Source: Sphagnum compactum (Eukaryota > Bryophyta > Sphagnopsida > Sphagnales). From it: a stretch of 64,000 nt of DNA. The notes under the pieces were generated by a model. The model was not told the origin of the DNA, did not search any database, and saw nothing but the letters and a program-made list of their open reading frames with translations. Below are positions 1 through 11,268 of this stretch, one piece after another (position 1 is the first letter of the stretch; each line of letters opens with the position of its first letter). The position numbers were made by a program, and so were the translations under genes. The DNA is taken from contig OZ234496.1 in NCBI GenBank assembly GCA_965153455.1, positions 7,821,207 to 7,885,206 on the forward strand, written 5' to 3'.

Positions 1-157
1 TTTCTCAGTACTTATGATACACTCTGAGTAATTGAGCAAATTGACCTCTCCTCACCTCCTAAAAAAATTGAAGGGCAAGAAATGCCATGGTGAGCTGACA
101 ACTCCTCATGATCAGCATGGAAGAAAATTTTACAAGGTGAGGGCTAGTGTCACAGAC

Positions 158-1767
158 CTGGAACATGTCAGGGGATTTGACAAATTCGATAACTGCTCTC
201 ACAGCTTCCTCTTTAGCTTCACTTAGAGTCAATGCATCCTCACCAGCAAATGTTGCAAGATACTTAACAAGAAATGAATAGGACTCCTTTGAAGAGCTGC
301 AGACATGAGTACAGAACTTCAATGATGTTTATGTCCAGAGTTAAATCTCACAACAAAGATGCAATAAGTTCAATGCATCAACTAATTTAGACAAACTTCT
401 CCATTCCATAGAATTACTCATACAAAGTTAACCTCACAGATATACACTTCTGATGTCTAAAACAGTACAGTGCTAGGAAGAGTTCCTAACCCAGGAAACA
501 CATCTTACTCCCAAAGCTTACCCTTGCATCGAGTGATGATAGACAAGAACAAACACAAAGCTCAAATGCACAGGAGCCAAGGACAATACAAGATCATACC
601 CCTTCTGGTCCTTCAGGATGTTGGTGGCAGAGAGATATAGGTCACGTTTATCACTCTCTCCAATGTGCCACTCCCGGAGGAAGGCATCAAGTCGCTTGAA
701 TGATGGTACAATAAGATCTGTGACCTTGCCTGCAATAGCAAGCTTAACAGCCCGTTTGAAGATCAGAAACCGGCCATAAGGATTCCCCAGCATGTTGTAC
801 AGGTGGAACAGGCTGCAATCAACACAGGTCCCAGAAAGAATAGCACAAGTCACTAACTCAGGAATCTACATAATGGAAAACATACAATATTTTGCAAATT
901 TCATAAGGGAGACCCCAGAAATGGATTCAGAATCATAATGAGTGTTTTGATACTTCCCAAAGAGCTTCACCACTCGCAACAGAAGAGTTCAGGAACTCTA
1001 TGAAAACCCCCTGGACACAGCAATTGTCCTCTAGAGCTGACAAGAAGAGAGGGGAACCAAATGCCAGGAGAAAGGAAAACCTACATTTTCAGGCACAGAG
1101 CAGGCTTCTCAATAGGATGTGCAGTTAACTTGTTCGCAATCTGGTCAGCCATGGCCAAAGCTTCATCTGGGCTTTGTGCTTTGGAGACAAGATTGCAAAT
1201 GACAGTGAATATACACTCCATGTCTGCATCATCGCATTCAAGCACATCATTCAGCCTTAAGACAGACAAAACCCTAGCTGCAGCAGGCCTGAACCTGCAC
1301 CTAAGTCACATGGGTCTAACATCCACTGTAAGAATATTCAGCCTAGTATGCCTACACATCCACTGCAAGAATATTCAGCCAAGTAGTCGGGGTTTTCATG
1401 CAACCTAAAGGTAGAACAGACTCACCTTTCTCAGATGCATTAGCCAGCACAAGATCTGCCGATGTGAGTAAGAGGTTGGCAAGATCGGAGTAGCGACCTC
1501 CAATCAGATACGACTCCGCTTCCTCACAGAACTGTGCCACAGCAGGTTCTGCTATCTGCACATGAACCGAAGAGTCATCAGCTCAACAAGTTCCTGTTGA
1601 GTTCTCTGTCTCTCTGTCAGTCCATAGCCCCTTTCAATGAACCATAATTGACGAAGAAGAGAGAAAGGACTTACATCAGCACCACCCTGAGACCAAGCAA
1701 TTTCAGCAATGGCGCGGGCGACGGCGAGCGTAGGCTCCTCTTCCGAGGTTTCCACCAATGTCGTCAT
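158..1767 (-). CDS. EIF3M: Eukaryotic translation initiation factor 3 subunit M (eIF3m), 5' part, cut by the window edge
   Basis: eIF3m is a PCI-domain subunit of the cytosolic eIF3 complex, which loads mRNA on the 40S ribosome. Five coding exons are visible: 1675-1767, 1426-1555, 1085-1277, 600-812 and 158-296 (768 nt, 256 codons). All junctions keep frame (phases 0, 1, 2, 2, 0). The start is the ATG at 1767; the N-terminus MTTLVETSEEEPTLAVARAI matches plant eIF3m. Later segments also match the family, for example EKPALCLK, LFHLYNMLGNPYGRF, VPSFKRLDAFLREW and EEAVRAVIEFVKSPDMFQ. Plant eIF3m is about 410 residues, so roughly the last 150, with most of the PCI fold, lie left of base 1. The donor of exon 5 is GTCTGT, slightly atypical. 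The identification is by remembered family similarity. Confidence 0.94.
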
Positions 1768-2010
1768 GGCTGGTACAATACTTTACCTCTTGCTAAATTC
1801 AAATACGTGAATGAAAATCCCGCTAGGAGCTGCCTTCTCTTCCCGAAAGCTTTCTGCAACGATAACGACACAAGAAGAAGAAAACAATCTCAATATCCAG
1901 AAAGGAGAGAGCTTCGAGAACTCCTGAGACGAAAGAGAAACACGAAGAGCACAAAAGAACGAAAAACACACACACACACACACACACAAACTGCCGCTCT
2001 CAACAACGTG

Positions 2011-2160
2011 AACCCTAAAACACGTATACAACGTTCTGAACCCTAAAATACGTATAAACCTTCTGAACCCTAATATACGTATACAACCTTCTGAACCCTA
2101 ATGTACGTATACAACCTTCTGAACCCTAAAAGACGTATAAAACGTTGTGACCTAATGTAC
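2011..2160 (-). promoter_or_regulatory. Telo-box tandem array upstream of eIF3m
   Basis: About 5.5 copies of a 27-28 bp unit start at 2011, 2039, 2066, 2094, 2122 and about 2149. Each unit begins with AACCCTAA or close to it, followed by a TACGTATA-like half. The array lies about 245 bp upstream of the eIF3m ATG. AAACCCTAA telo-boxes are known promoter elements of plant translation-machinery genes, which fits. A short CA microsatellite (about 1967-1989) lies between the array and the gene. The regulatory role is inferred. Confidence 0.6.
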
Positions 2161-3287
2161 GTACACTACATCTCTTCCTGAAATACATTTCCAGGTTCCA
2201 AGTTCTGTCTGAGAGGTGGCCAGGTTAAGCCATGGCCGCAGGCTTTACTGCGCAGAAGGACCCCAGCTGCGTGGTGTTGTTGTGGCAGGGACAAGACACA
2301 AGACCAGAAGCAGGCTTTACGCTTATGAAAATGATTTTGATTAGCTGATATTATCTAATTAGTTAAAGTTGTCATTAGTGAGATTGCCATTCAATTCATC
2401 AGTAAATCATGGCTCATGGTAGCCCGTCAAATACTTAATTAGTTTTCAAGTTTTCATTTCAACAAATAACATATTCTTGAAGATTCAGTATTTTCCTTCA
2501 CACATTTGTGCTATATAAAAGGAAAAAAACAAAATTTCAAAACTTCATTATAATTAGTGTTGAAGATACCAAGGTAGTAGGGGTTAAAGGAAGTATTTAA
2601 ATATATCGGTCCTTATTCCCCTCGTTGTGTAGATCTCTACCAAGACCCGAATTATATTGCATGCTTGTTCAGAGTTGAATGAAATCAGTGGGGAATAAAA
2701 CAATCTGCTCAAAATTCAGGCAAACAATTAAACAAAAATCTGCATCCTAATTTTGTTGCATTTCCAAAGGCAAAGGGAATTCTGATCACAACATGTGTGA
2801 GGATTCAAGAGACATAGCTAATAAATAAGTCAATCAATTAAGATCCTTGCTCAAGCTGCAACAAGCTTATAAACCTAAGCTTGCACAAGCGAGTGTTGAA
2901 GCCTGAAGCAGAGAGATCTGCACACACGTAAGCTACACCTGCGTGTGAAAAGCAGTATAATCTGGACATGTACACCTGAGTCACAAGTGCCTGTGTACTC
3001 TGCAGTCTAGGTCTAGGCTGTTTTCTGTTGAAAGTGACAATTGCTTCCACATTTCTACATCAATGACACTGCACATGTAAGCCCTGGCAGAACTGAAGGC
3101 TTGTGTTGATATGAAAGAAGCAAATCTCAGACAACTCTGCAAAAGGGTGTCCACTGGCTTCTATTCAATCCAGCACTGATTACCTACACCCAGGCTTCAG
3201 ACAACAGAGCAGCCTGATTCATGTCATATTAGTCCTGTGATATGAGAAAGATCCAAGGGAGAAGCTCTGCTCCATCAGTGCTGAATC
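2161..3287. other. Intergenic: eIF3m upstream region and uS15m 3' flank
   Basis: No supported gene. The stretch separates two minus-strand genes. The short open frames here, such as the one at 2838-3050, lack family similarity and splice context. The part next to 3288 is probably the uS15m 3' UTR. Confidence 0.5.
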
Positions 3288-5353
3288 TCACCGTGCTTGG
3301 GATGGCTTGTCCCGGAGTCCAAGTTTGGAAATGAGGATACAGTATTCATCCCAGTCTTTTCGCCGCAAATATTGCAACAACTTCTTTCGCTGTTCAATCA
3401 TCCCTTCAAGGCCCCTTCGTGAATGTAGGTCCTGGACCAGAGAAGAAGGCATATGAAAAGTGAAAATATCAGAGCACTGATGCATATTTCATATTCTGAT
3501 CAGATTGTGTAAGGATAGAGCACCATATGAGAGTGGCATAGTGCCCAGGTTTAGGTTTTAGGGAAAACAGGTACCTTCTTGTGAGTCTTCATGTGTTCAG
3601 CCATGTACTTGATTTTAGCTGTCAACAACGCAACTGCATTCCAGGAATGGATGAAATGAAGTTAAATGTGTATCAAAATTTGTTGCCCCTTCTGCCTCTC
3701 TGAACTATAAAACCAGTACTTGGGCAGTTTCCCATAAGAGTCTCATTTCCAGAAGAGAATTGGTCTGTGCTTCTGGTCTTAAGACCCATTCTCTTCTGGT
3801 CACTATCCAGAGCCAGCTCTGAGAACACAATCTTTCTTCTCTGACCTCACTCCTTGATCTCAACATTTCATATTGCCCCCAATCATGGTGCAAGCTGTCC
3901 AACCACAAGTTTACATCAAAGACATTCTAAACAGATATAGCCTGACTGCCTGCACAAAAGAACCTCTTGAATGTTGTCCATGGCAGCAAGTCACCATAGC
4001 ATTGCTGCTCCTCATTTACATCAAATGTCCTCTGTATCTACATTTCTCCTCAAACCCTCCTTCAAAGACGAGAAAAACTCCAAAGAAGGCTCACAAACAA
4101 TCAACAGATGATGGAGCTTACTTTGCACTTGAGATGACCCACAATCACCCTCATGGATGCGGAATTCTTCTCTAACTTTCTGCAGCTCCAACTTGTGCTT
4201 TTCCATGGAGGACAAGTGCTCCTCTGAATAATACTGCATAGCAGTGTGTGCTCCAGGTTAACAAACGTTCACTTCATGGAAGTTGGCACACAAAAGGGAT
4301 TATTATAGCACCACGTAACTGCAGACAAGGCTGCAAAACACAAGGTTTTCACTCTTGAGCCACAAGAGCGCATGTGAATATCTCAGGTAGCACAAAAATG
4401 CAACATTTGTTTCATCACATACCTTTTCAAGAAGATCTTCCTTTGGTGGTAAAAAAGCATAGCCTGGTCCCTGATTGCCGCCTCCAAATCTGCTTAACTG
4501 AGCCAGTTTTTGCACTGTTCTCCCATCCACCATTCAGCAGAAGATGGCTTTGTTCAACTAAACCACACAATTTCAGTTATGACTGACCACCTTAGTCTGA
4601 ACTTCAGATCCCAGGTTTCCCTGAACAAGACTATGTCTCTGAAGCAATTAGGGTTACATGCAGGTCTTTGAGGAGAATAACTACAGGATGATGCATTGGA
4701 ATGAGAGAGAACCAATACCCTAATTGCAGGTTGGACCTAGAATCTCATGATGTTGGGAACGGCATTGCAATAAGATGCTTGTAGTGAGATCCGACCTGAT
4801 GCAGGTTAGGGCTAAGTAACGCATGAAGAACACATACATGGTGACTCGGTCTGTGGAGAAGAATCGCTTGCTCTGGCCTTCAGACCTCGCATGGTCAGCT
4901 CAGCGAGGTAGCTACTTCCGCTGTCGGCCTGTGTGCCAGTATTTCCGTTGGATGAAGACTGCTTCCAGAACACCCAGGAAACCACAATCACACCACCCGA
5001 TCAATGCTTTCCTCACACTGGAAATCGGAGAAGTTCAAGCACATCGTCCCACTAACCCTAATAAAAAGAAACAGCGCGATCGGAGAAGATAGGTAGCAGC
5101 AGAAGCTGGTTAGAAGAACTGACTGGAAAGAGTCACGCTGGTTCGTTCTACCACGTACCTCTTCCTCTCTTCGCCCTCTCATCTCCGACAGGATTTTGCT
5201 GGCGAAGTCTTCGTTGCCAGTTTGCGCAGACGAAGAAGGCTCACGGGTGACGACGAGGAATGAAGCTGCAACCGTGCGGATGCCTCTACCGTACCCGATC
5301 TTCCTGCACCAGATGGTGGCTGCAAGACGTCGGAATTCGGAAGGTGAAGCCAT
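3288..5353 (-). CDS. uS15m: Ribosomal protein S15 (uS15) family, probably mitochondrial
   Basis: uS15 binds small-subunit rRNA early in 30S-type assembly. Six exons: 5159-5353, 4838-4958, 4423-4514, 4122-4233, 3575-3633 and 3288-3431 (723 nt, 240 aa). Every junction is in phase (0, 1, 0, 1, 0). The C-terminal third holds the S15 domain: GSSQVQ, then [19 protein letters not shown], then [19 protein letters not shown], then [19 protein letters not shown], which aligns along its length with bacterial S15 (HSRRGL and YLKRKD boxes). The N-terminus ([20 protein letters not shown]) is Arg-rich with few acidic residues, like a mitochondrial presequence, so an organellar location is likely. The 5' edge of exon 3 (4514) is the least certain because its polypyrimidine tract is poor; it is chosen because it restores phase. 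Introns and plant promoter motifs show a nuclear gene. Confidence 0.92.
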
Positions 5354-5384
5354 TGCGTCCTAGTGCAGCGACACGCGATTAATG

Positions 5385-5416
5385 TCCGCGTGCGTGCGTG
5401 CGTGCGTGCGTGCCTG
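5385..5416. repeat. TGCG microsatellite in the uS15m 5' leader
   Basis: A run of GTGC/TGCG tetranucleotides lies about 30-60 bp upstream of the uS15m start codon. It is probably within the transcribed leader. Confidence 0.7.
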
Positions 5417-5459
5417 CTGTGTGCGTCGCAACAGCTCTCTCTCCTTCTCGTCGTGAGCT

Positions 5460-5525
5460 CCAAACCCTAAAATTGTAATATAAGACCCAAACCCTAATTC
5501 TGAGCTCCAAACCCAAACCCCAATT
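5460..5525 (-). promoter_or_regulatory. Telo-box cluster upstream of uS15m
   Basis: Two clear AAACCCTAA-type motifs (near 5462 and 5489) and a degenerate third (AAACCCAAACCCC, about 5508) lie 110-170 bp upstream of the uS15m ATG. The motif is shared with the eIF3m promoter array, which fits the known link between telo-boxes and translation genes. Function is inferred from motif and position. Confidence 0.55.
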
Positions 5526-6579
5526 TTGAGGATTTAATGTGTTTAACATACACCCTTGCACCATAGGGCTTGTTCCATCATGTTTCTTTTCTTGTTTTAA
5601 CATCTTTCTTCATGTTATGAATTTAAACAATTGTGTTAGAAATCTCCTTTTTTTATACTTCACATCCTTCTTTGAGAACCACCTTCTTATGTACAATTTG
5701 GCTTGAAAAATTGTTGTTGTTTTCTTGTAGGTTGTCTTAAACCCTTGTGCATCTTGAAACTTCTTTTCCCAAAACATTAAAATAAATTCTCTATAATAAT
5801 GCCCTAAAGACCTAAACCCTAAACCCTAAAATAAACACCAAAACAATGTAAAGATACTATAAGAACCTCTCCTTTTCCCCCCTTCAAAGTTGCACTCTTG
5901 TTTGTTGTGGTGTGTAAGGTTAAGACAAAACCCTTTGAAAGTGGTTGAGTACAATATGTTTTTTGCCAATAGCCTAATTTTCGGCTATACTTATTATTTC
6001 TAATTTAATCTTTTCAAAGTTTGTATTAATAACAAAGGTGTGGAATTGAAATGCGGACACCACCCCTAAAACCATACATCTAAATAACTATTTAGTAATT
6101 TGTAAACTTTAACATTTTTTTAATATTATAAAAATTATCCATCTTAAAAAATATCAATAATCAATACATTAATAAAAAAAACATGTGTTATTTTACCAAT
6201 TTTTGATATTTTTAAATTATTTCTTTAACTATTTGGAAAAAAAATTAAAAAATTCCATTTGTATCGTGAGGGGCCTTGGTGTCTCTTGGTGACAAATGTA
6301 ATGTAATGTAATTATTTTAATTTAACATAACTACATCATACTTACTAACTAAAACGACAGACCAATGTCCTAACAGCTAACTAACTGTGCTAACTGTGTT
6401 CACTGTTTGACAGGAAGGGGTGTTATACTTGTAACAGTGCAATAAAAGCACAGCTTCCAAACTGCTAACTACTAGTATGTAAAAGACTATAGAACTCTGC
6501 TGATTTTCCTCGCTTGGTTGCATTAACTAACTGTACTCATTAGTTTACTTAATTAAGTATTTGAGGCAGAGCGCTAAGC
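5526..6579. other. Intergenic between the divergent uS15m and enkurin genes
   Basis: AT-rich DNA with no supported gene. It contains a telomere-like stretch of about two CCCTAAA units near 5812-5832 and several poly-A/T runs. The two flanking genes diverge from it. Confidence 0.5.
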
Positions 6580-6708
6580 GTAACCGTTAAAGTATTTTGT
6601 TTTTTTTCCAGCTCCGTAACGGGAGACGGTTAACGATAACAGAATGCGAGTTATGGGTTGCGGAAACAGCGCCTTAACGGGAGGCAGCAGTTAACGATAA
6701 CAGAATGC
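6580..6708 (+). promoter_or_regulatory. MYB-like motif cluster and direct repeat in the enkurin promoter
   Basis: A direct repeat GTTAACGATAACAGAATGC occurs at 6629-6647 and 6690-6708. Each copy is preceded by a TAACGGGAG box (about 6617 and 6675). AACCGTT lies at 6582-6588, and AACCGTC reads on the minus strand at 6625-6631. These are MYB core sites of the AACCG or AACGG type. The cluster is about 500-630 bp upstream of the enkurin ATG. In plants the sperm regulator DUO1 is an R2R3-MYB that binds AACCG-type sites, so control in sperm-forming cells is a reasonable inference. It is not shown by the sequence. Confidence 0.4.
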
Positions 6709-7212
6709 TTGTGGCCAAGACCTTTCGAGAGCAAGCTTTTCTCCTCCATCGCCCGCGCGCAAAACACAAATACGCCCTTTCGTCTCCTCTCCTCGCCTCC
6801 CGCAAATTTCTTTCTCGCCTTTCACATTCTCCACGTTTCCATCCATTTCTTGAAGCAGAAAAAAACTCCATGATTTTTACAGTTGTATTGATCTGCATCA
6901 AAAGGATTTTGTAATGGCTACAAGATTTTTGTTGAATCCAGCGCTCAAAGTTGTAATTCGCGGGGGACAATAGTCTCCAGGACGCCTGATCAGAACTCAT
7001 CATCTCAGAGAGTCATCTCATATCACGCCAGATCGAGGAGCCAGGCCATGGCGTCTTTAATTTCCAGATCCCTCTCCACATTTCATCAAGTGTAAAAGTA
7101 GCAAAAGAATTTGATGATGTTATGGTTTGTGCATGAGAGATCGATAGACAGAAATTGTTGTTAGAAAAGAGAGATTGAAGCAACAAAAATTTGAGATATC
7201 AACAGCATTATT

Positions 7213-10200
7213 ATGGCGTGGGAGTCGAAGGAGAGTGTGTACAAGATTATCAAACCTCCGGTTGAAATCAAGCCTCGGACTCCTCCTCCCACAGCCGCCA
7301 TGATTGTAAGATGCCTCTCATTCTTTTTGTCTTTTCCTTTTCCTTTCTTTTTGTGGTCCCTAGTACGTCGCGCAGCTTCTGAGTAGCAGTTTAGAGAGAA
7401 AGTAGAATGGCGCAATGTCTTCTTGGCACTAGTTGGTTAATAGTTTGCGCGGCAGTGATGATCTAGCATTGATTGTCTTTCTCTCTCCCTTTCTCACGGT
7501 TTCTTATCATCATGTTGCTGGTTTCTTGAGTTTTGCAGAAGGAAATGAATGATCTAGCATTGTCTTTCTCTCTATCACGGTTTCTCATCATCATGTTGCT
7601 GGTTTCTTGAGTTGTGCAGAAGGAAAGGAATGATCTAGCATTGTCTTTCTCTCTCTCACGGTTTCTCAACCTCATCTTGCTGGTTTCTTGAATTTTGCAG
7701 AAGGAAAGGAAAGTGGCAAAGTTGATACTAAGGTTGAAGCAAGCAATGAAGGAGAAGATGGCTGCCACATTTGGCAAACTCCCGGGTTCCTTCAAGCCCA
7801 GCACCTCCAAGTTCCTCAAGAAGCATAGCAAGGAGCCCATCATGGTCTACAGTATGTACACAATTCCTTTACAACCTTGCCACTTACTGATCTATCTATG
7901 TTGATACCTACCTTCCACCACTACCTGGTGACCTACCTATTTTCACTACCTTCCCCTCGGCCTACCAGCCTTGTGACAAGTAGGTACCTCAAATGGGTGT
8001 CTTTTTCTTTCTTTCTTTCTTTCTTTCTTTGATTTTGTGATGTAGCTGCGCTGGCAATCATCCACAAGAGGAATTAGTCAAATTTGGTTACAAGTTAGAG
8101 AAGAAAGTAGAAAATTTTAGGAATCCTGCTATATTTTGACAACCTGCTCGAACCAGTGAGTGTGTGTGTGTGTTTTTGTCTGCACGAAAGTTTGAAAAAA
8201 ATAAAATCCTTAGGCACTTTTTTTCCGCAAAAATGCCTTGTATGTATAGCACTGGGTTGTTTTTGGTCACCTGGTGGTGGAAGTTTTGTGAAGGAAAATA
8301 AAATGCATTTTGGAATATTCTATCTTTCAACATGGAAATCTTCAAAATTAATTAAATTAATTATTCAACAGACATGGTCTTGAAGCTGCCCCTGTACTAC
8401 CTGTGGTATTGTTCAGTTGTTGACATCTTGTGAAGATTGTGTGTCATTGCAGAGGTGGACAGATGTTCTGTCAAAGATAAACCAAAGCCTCCCATTCCAC
8501 TCGAACCTCCGGTGAGAAACTTTCATGGTTGTGTATACTTTTGCCATTTTCCAAGTTGCTGAGTCTTTGAAAGGACAGTAAGCCCAGTGCCAGAATTTTA
8601 CCAGGAAGCAAAAGGAAAATAAGTATAAGGTAAGGGATTTTTCTGAGGCTCTTTGTGGGTTTGAGGGTTTTACTGGTTTGATGACAGTAGCCCAAAGCTA
8701 GGCCCAAAAACCCAGGAAGAAGCCAAGAAAGGTTTGAACCTTGCAAAGGGAGAAGAAGGTTTAGGAAAATCAAATTGAGATCTTCCATGAACAGAAGGTT
8801 CATTTGTGGTTTTAAAGGGAAATTTTACAAGGGGGAGGTGACTAAAAATAACAGGAGACATTTTTTTAAAGTTCTTTAAATATAGTAGAAGGACGTATCT
8901 TGAGAACCTTCCACCTTTCCACATGGCCTGAAAATCTCAAATTTTCATGAAGGCCATGTGAAAGGTATTCATGAAAATCTCAAAAGGTTTGTTCCAAAGC
9001 TAGAAGGGATCAAAAATCTTTGAATGTTCAAAAGATATGCCCTTCTCCTACTTTAAAACCTGTCAGATTAAGACAACACCCTGGCCGATTGGGACCTTAC
9101 AAATATGTAAAGGACGAATGCATGAAGAGTTTCTTTTAAGAAGACACTGAATGATCTACAAGCTCAGTTGGTCGGTCTCCCAATGGACACTAAACACCCC
9201 CATTGAGCTTTGTTTGGCTGCATTCTTGACTGAAGAGTGATCCACCCCTCAAATCTAACACTAAATTTATTCCTTCACAACCAGACAACGCAAAATCAAT
9301 CCACATTTCCACACCCCAAAGTCATGAACCTTGTTCCTTGGGGGTAATCAACGACTAAAATATATGAACATATTATGTCTATGAGATTGCACAGAAAACT
9401 TCACAATAAGATTTTGAAGATACTCTTTGTGTCAGTTCCTGCAAAACCAAAACCAACACAACAACAAAGAGTGTGCACACGAGGAGTGTCGAGCGGTTAT
9501 CAAAAAACATTAACATACTCCTGTCATTTATAAAGGCGATTCTTATGGTTTATAACCATGGATCTCAAAATAATTGGAGAACCAATTCTGCCATTATCAC
9601 GATTCTCAACAAAATTGAAAAACTCAAATAACCCACTCAGGTTTTTACTGGCTCTTTCATGAGAACCCCGGGTTCTTTGATTCTGATTTTTTAATTTAAA
9701 AGCTTTCAAAAAACATGGGGCCAATGGGTCTCTGATTCTGACAACAATTGAAAAACCCGAACCAGCAGACATTAACAAAACCCAATACCCACCCAACACC
9801 AGACATAACCTGATGAGTGTCACCCACAAAGTATAAGACCATCATCTTCCACAATAAAACTAGAAGGGAGTGTTCTCCATGAGAGGCATGTTTGAAACAC
9901 TGCAGACAGACTGTGTTTATTGAACTCGATGTGAGGATTGGGTTAGCTCTTCTCACACGATTTCTAATCAGATTGTGTGTGGGTTGATACTTGCTCTCTT
10001 TTCCAGAAACATGGACTTAGCAGTGGATGCAACTGGATTACTGTCAATGCTGTTAAAGCCATCAGATCTAGTAAGTCCATCTTTATCCCTCACCCAAAAG
10101 AAGACGTGCAAAACAAGATATACACACACACATATATCTAACAAGCATGTAGAATTTTCAGCAAATTTCCTATTTTGCAGGTTCTATGTTTTTGGGGGGG

Positions 10201-11268
10201 AGAATAAAGCAGACATAATTATGAGCAGAGGTTGGTCTTTTTTTGCTGAAAGATGAAGCTCGTATGTTGGTGATGGCGGTGCTTGATCTGGGTTTGGGGG
10301 ACCAGAGGCTAATACAACAGGCTGTCCAAAGAAGAAGAGAAGGTATGTGACAAAGAAAAACTATGGCAAGATACCAGTGTACCTGAAGAAAAGAATGGAG
10401 ACAGAAGCTCAAATCAAAAGAGAAAGCATTGTTGAGATTGCCAACTGCAAGCATGATGATACCCACAGGTATGTACATATATACATATGTATGTATGGCT
10501 GAAATAGTTGATCTATCATGCCCGAAAAAGTTGAATAATGTTGGAGGAAAAAAACACCTGATATTTTCCTTTCAATCCTGGAACCCAAAAGAAAGAATGT
10601 TTTCAAGGCTGCACATGATTTTCACTAAGAGGCTCAAGAACCATTCAGCATCAAAATTCTCTTCATGGGTTTTTCCTACTTTCGATGGAGCTGTTCTGCG
10701 CTCCTCAGAACCAAGGGCATCATTCATCAAGTGGTTGCTTTTTTTTCATTGAGTTGCAGGCTGGAGGAATCCGAGAGAATTGAGATGATGAACAACTTGA
10801 AGCTGAAGTGGGCAGCAACAAATGCACAGTATCAAGCCCTTTCCTTCTGCCTAGATACAATCTCCAAAATAAAGAGAAAAGAAAGGTTTTGGACATATCA
10901 CCTTCTCTCTTTGCTTTGTGATCAAATTTTAACTAAAAAGCTGATCATCATCACTGATTTATTGCATGGATGGAATTTAACGAAAACTGCAACCCCCCAA
11001 AAGAAGAAAATTTATTGACATCGAACTTTGTCTGTAGTTGCAAGCAATTGCAACCAGTTCCCAAATTTCATATGATTGTTGTTGTCTACTCTAAATGCCA
11101 CTACTGAATCCCACATGTATGGCTGCAATTGTTTGGTTGTTGGTGTATAGGTATGAGAGGAACCTTGCAAATTTGGAGAAAGATGTGACACTACTGTCTC
11201 GGAAGGTCATTCTGGTTTCAAATTCAGCCACTGAAAAAGTAAAGAAGGAGAGCGCAGGTGGACACTAG
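7213..11268 (+). CDS. ENKUR: Enkurin (ENKUR / FAP106), axonemal protein
   Basis: Enkurin is a microtubule inner protein of doublet microtubules in motile cilia. Seven exons: 7213-7305, 7701-7851, 8453-8511, 10007-10070, 10321-10468, 10760-10885 and 11151-11268 (759 nt, 252 aa; human ENKUR is about 256). All junctions are in phase. Landmarks in family order: ESVYKIIKPP near the N-terminus, a proline-rich PRTPPPT, FLKKHSKEP (residues 69-77), KPPIPLEPP, NWITVNAVKAI, then the C-terminal enkurin domain with YGKIPVYLKKRM (137-148) and LKLKWAATNAQYQALSF (185-201), ending in a charged helix. The start is supported because the N-terminal SVYKII motif follows the first ATG closely. The gene is transcribed toward the PPR gene. 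Angiosperms, which lack flagellated sperm, are not expected to keep it. The 1.5 kb third intron has no sign of another gene. Confidence 0.92.
7457..7700 (+). repeat. 81-bp tandem triplication at the intron 1/exon 2 boundary of enkurin
   Basis: Three copies of an 81-bp unit are seen. The TCACGG mark falls at 7495, 7576 and 7657 and the TGCAG acceptor ends at 7538, 7619 and 7700, so the period is exactly 81. Each copy carries a pyrimidine tract, a TTTCTTGA box and an acceptor followed by AAGGAAA. Only the last acceptor opens into the real exon 2; from either of the first two the frame meets TGA at the end of the next unit. Confidence 0.9.
8001..8030 (+). repeat. CTTT microsatellite in enkurin intron 2
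   Basis: About six consecutive CTTT units lie in intron 2 of the enkurin gene. Confidence 0.8.

Noticed and set aside
5-58. A terminal exon of eIF3m after a TTTTTTTAG acceptor
   Set aside because: In phase it would give 17 residues and a stop with no similarity to the eIF3m C-terminus, which should add about 150 residues. The real next exon is probably left of the window.
3288-5353. uS15 gene as bacterial contamination or organelle DNA
   Set aside because: Five spliceosomal introns in consistent phase and a presequence-like N-terminus show a nuclear gene.
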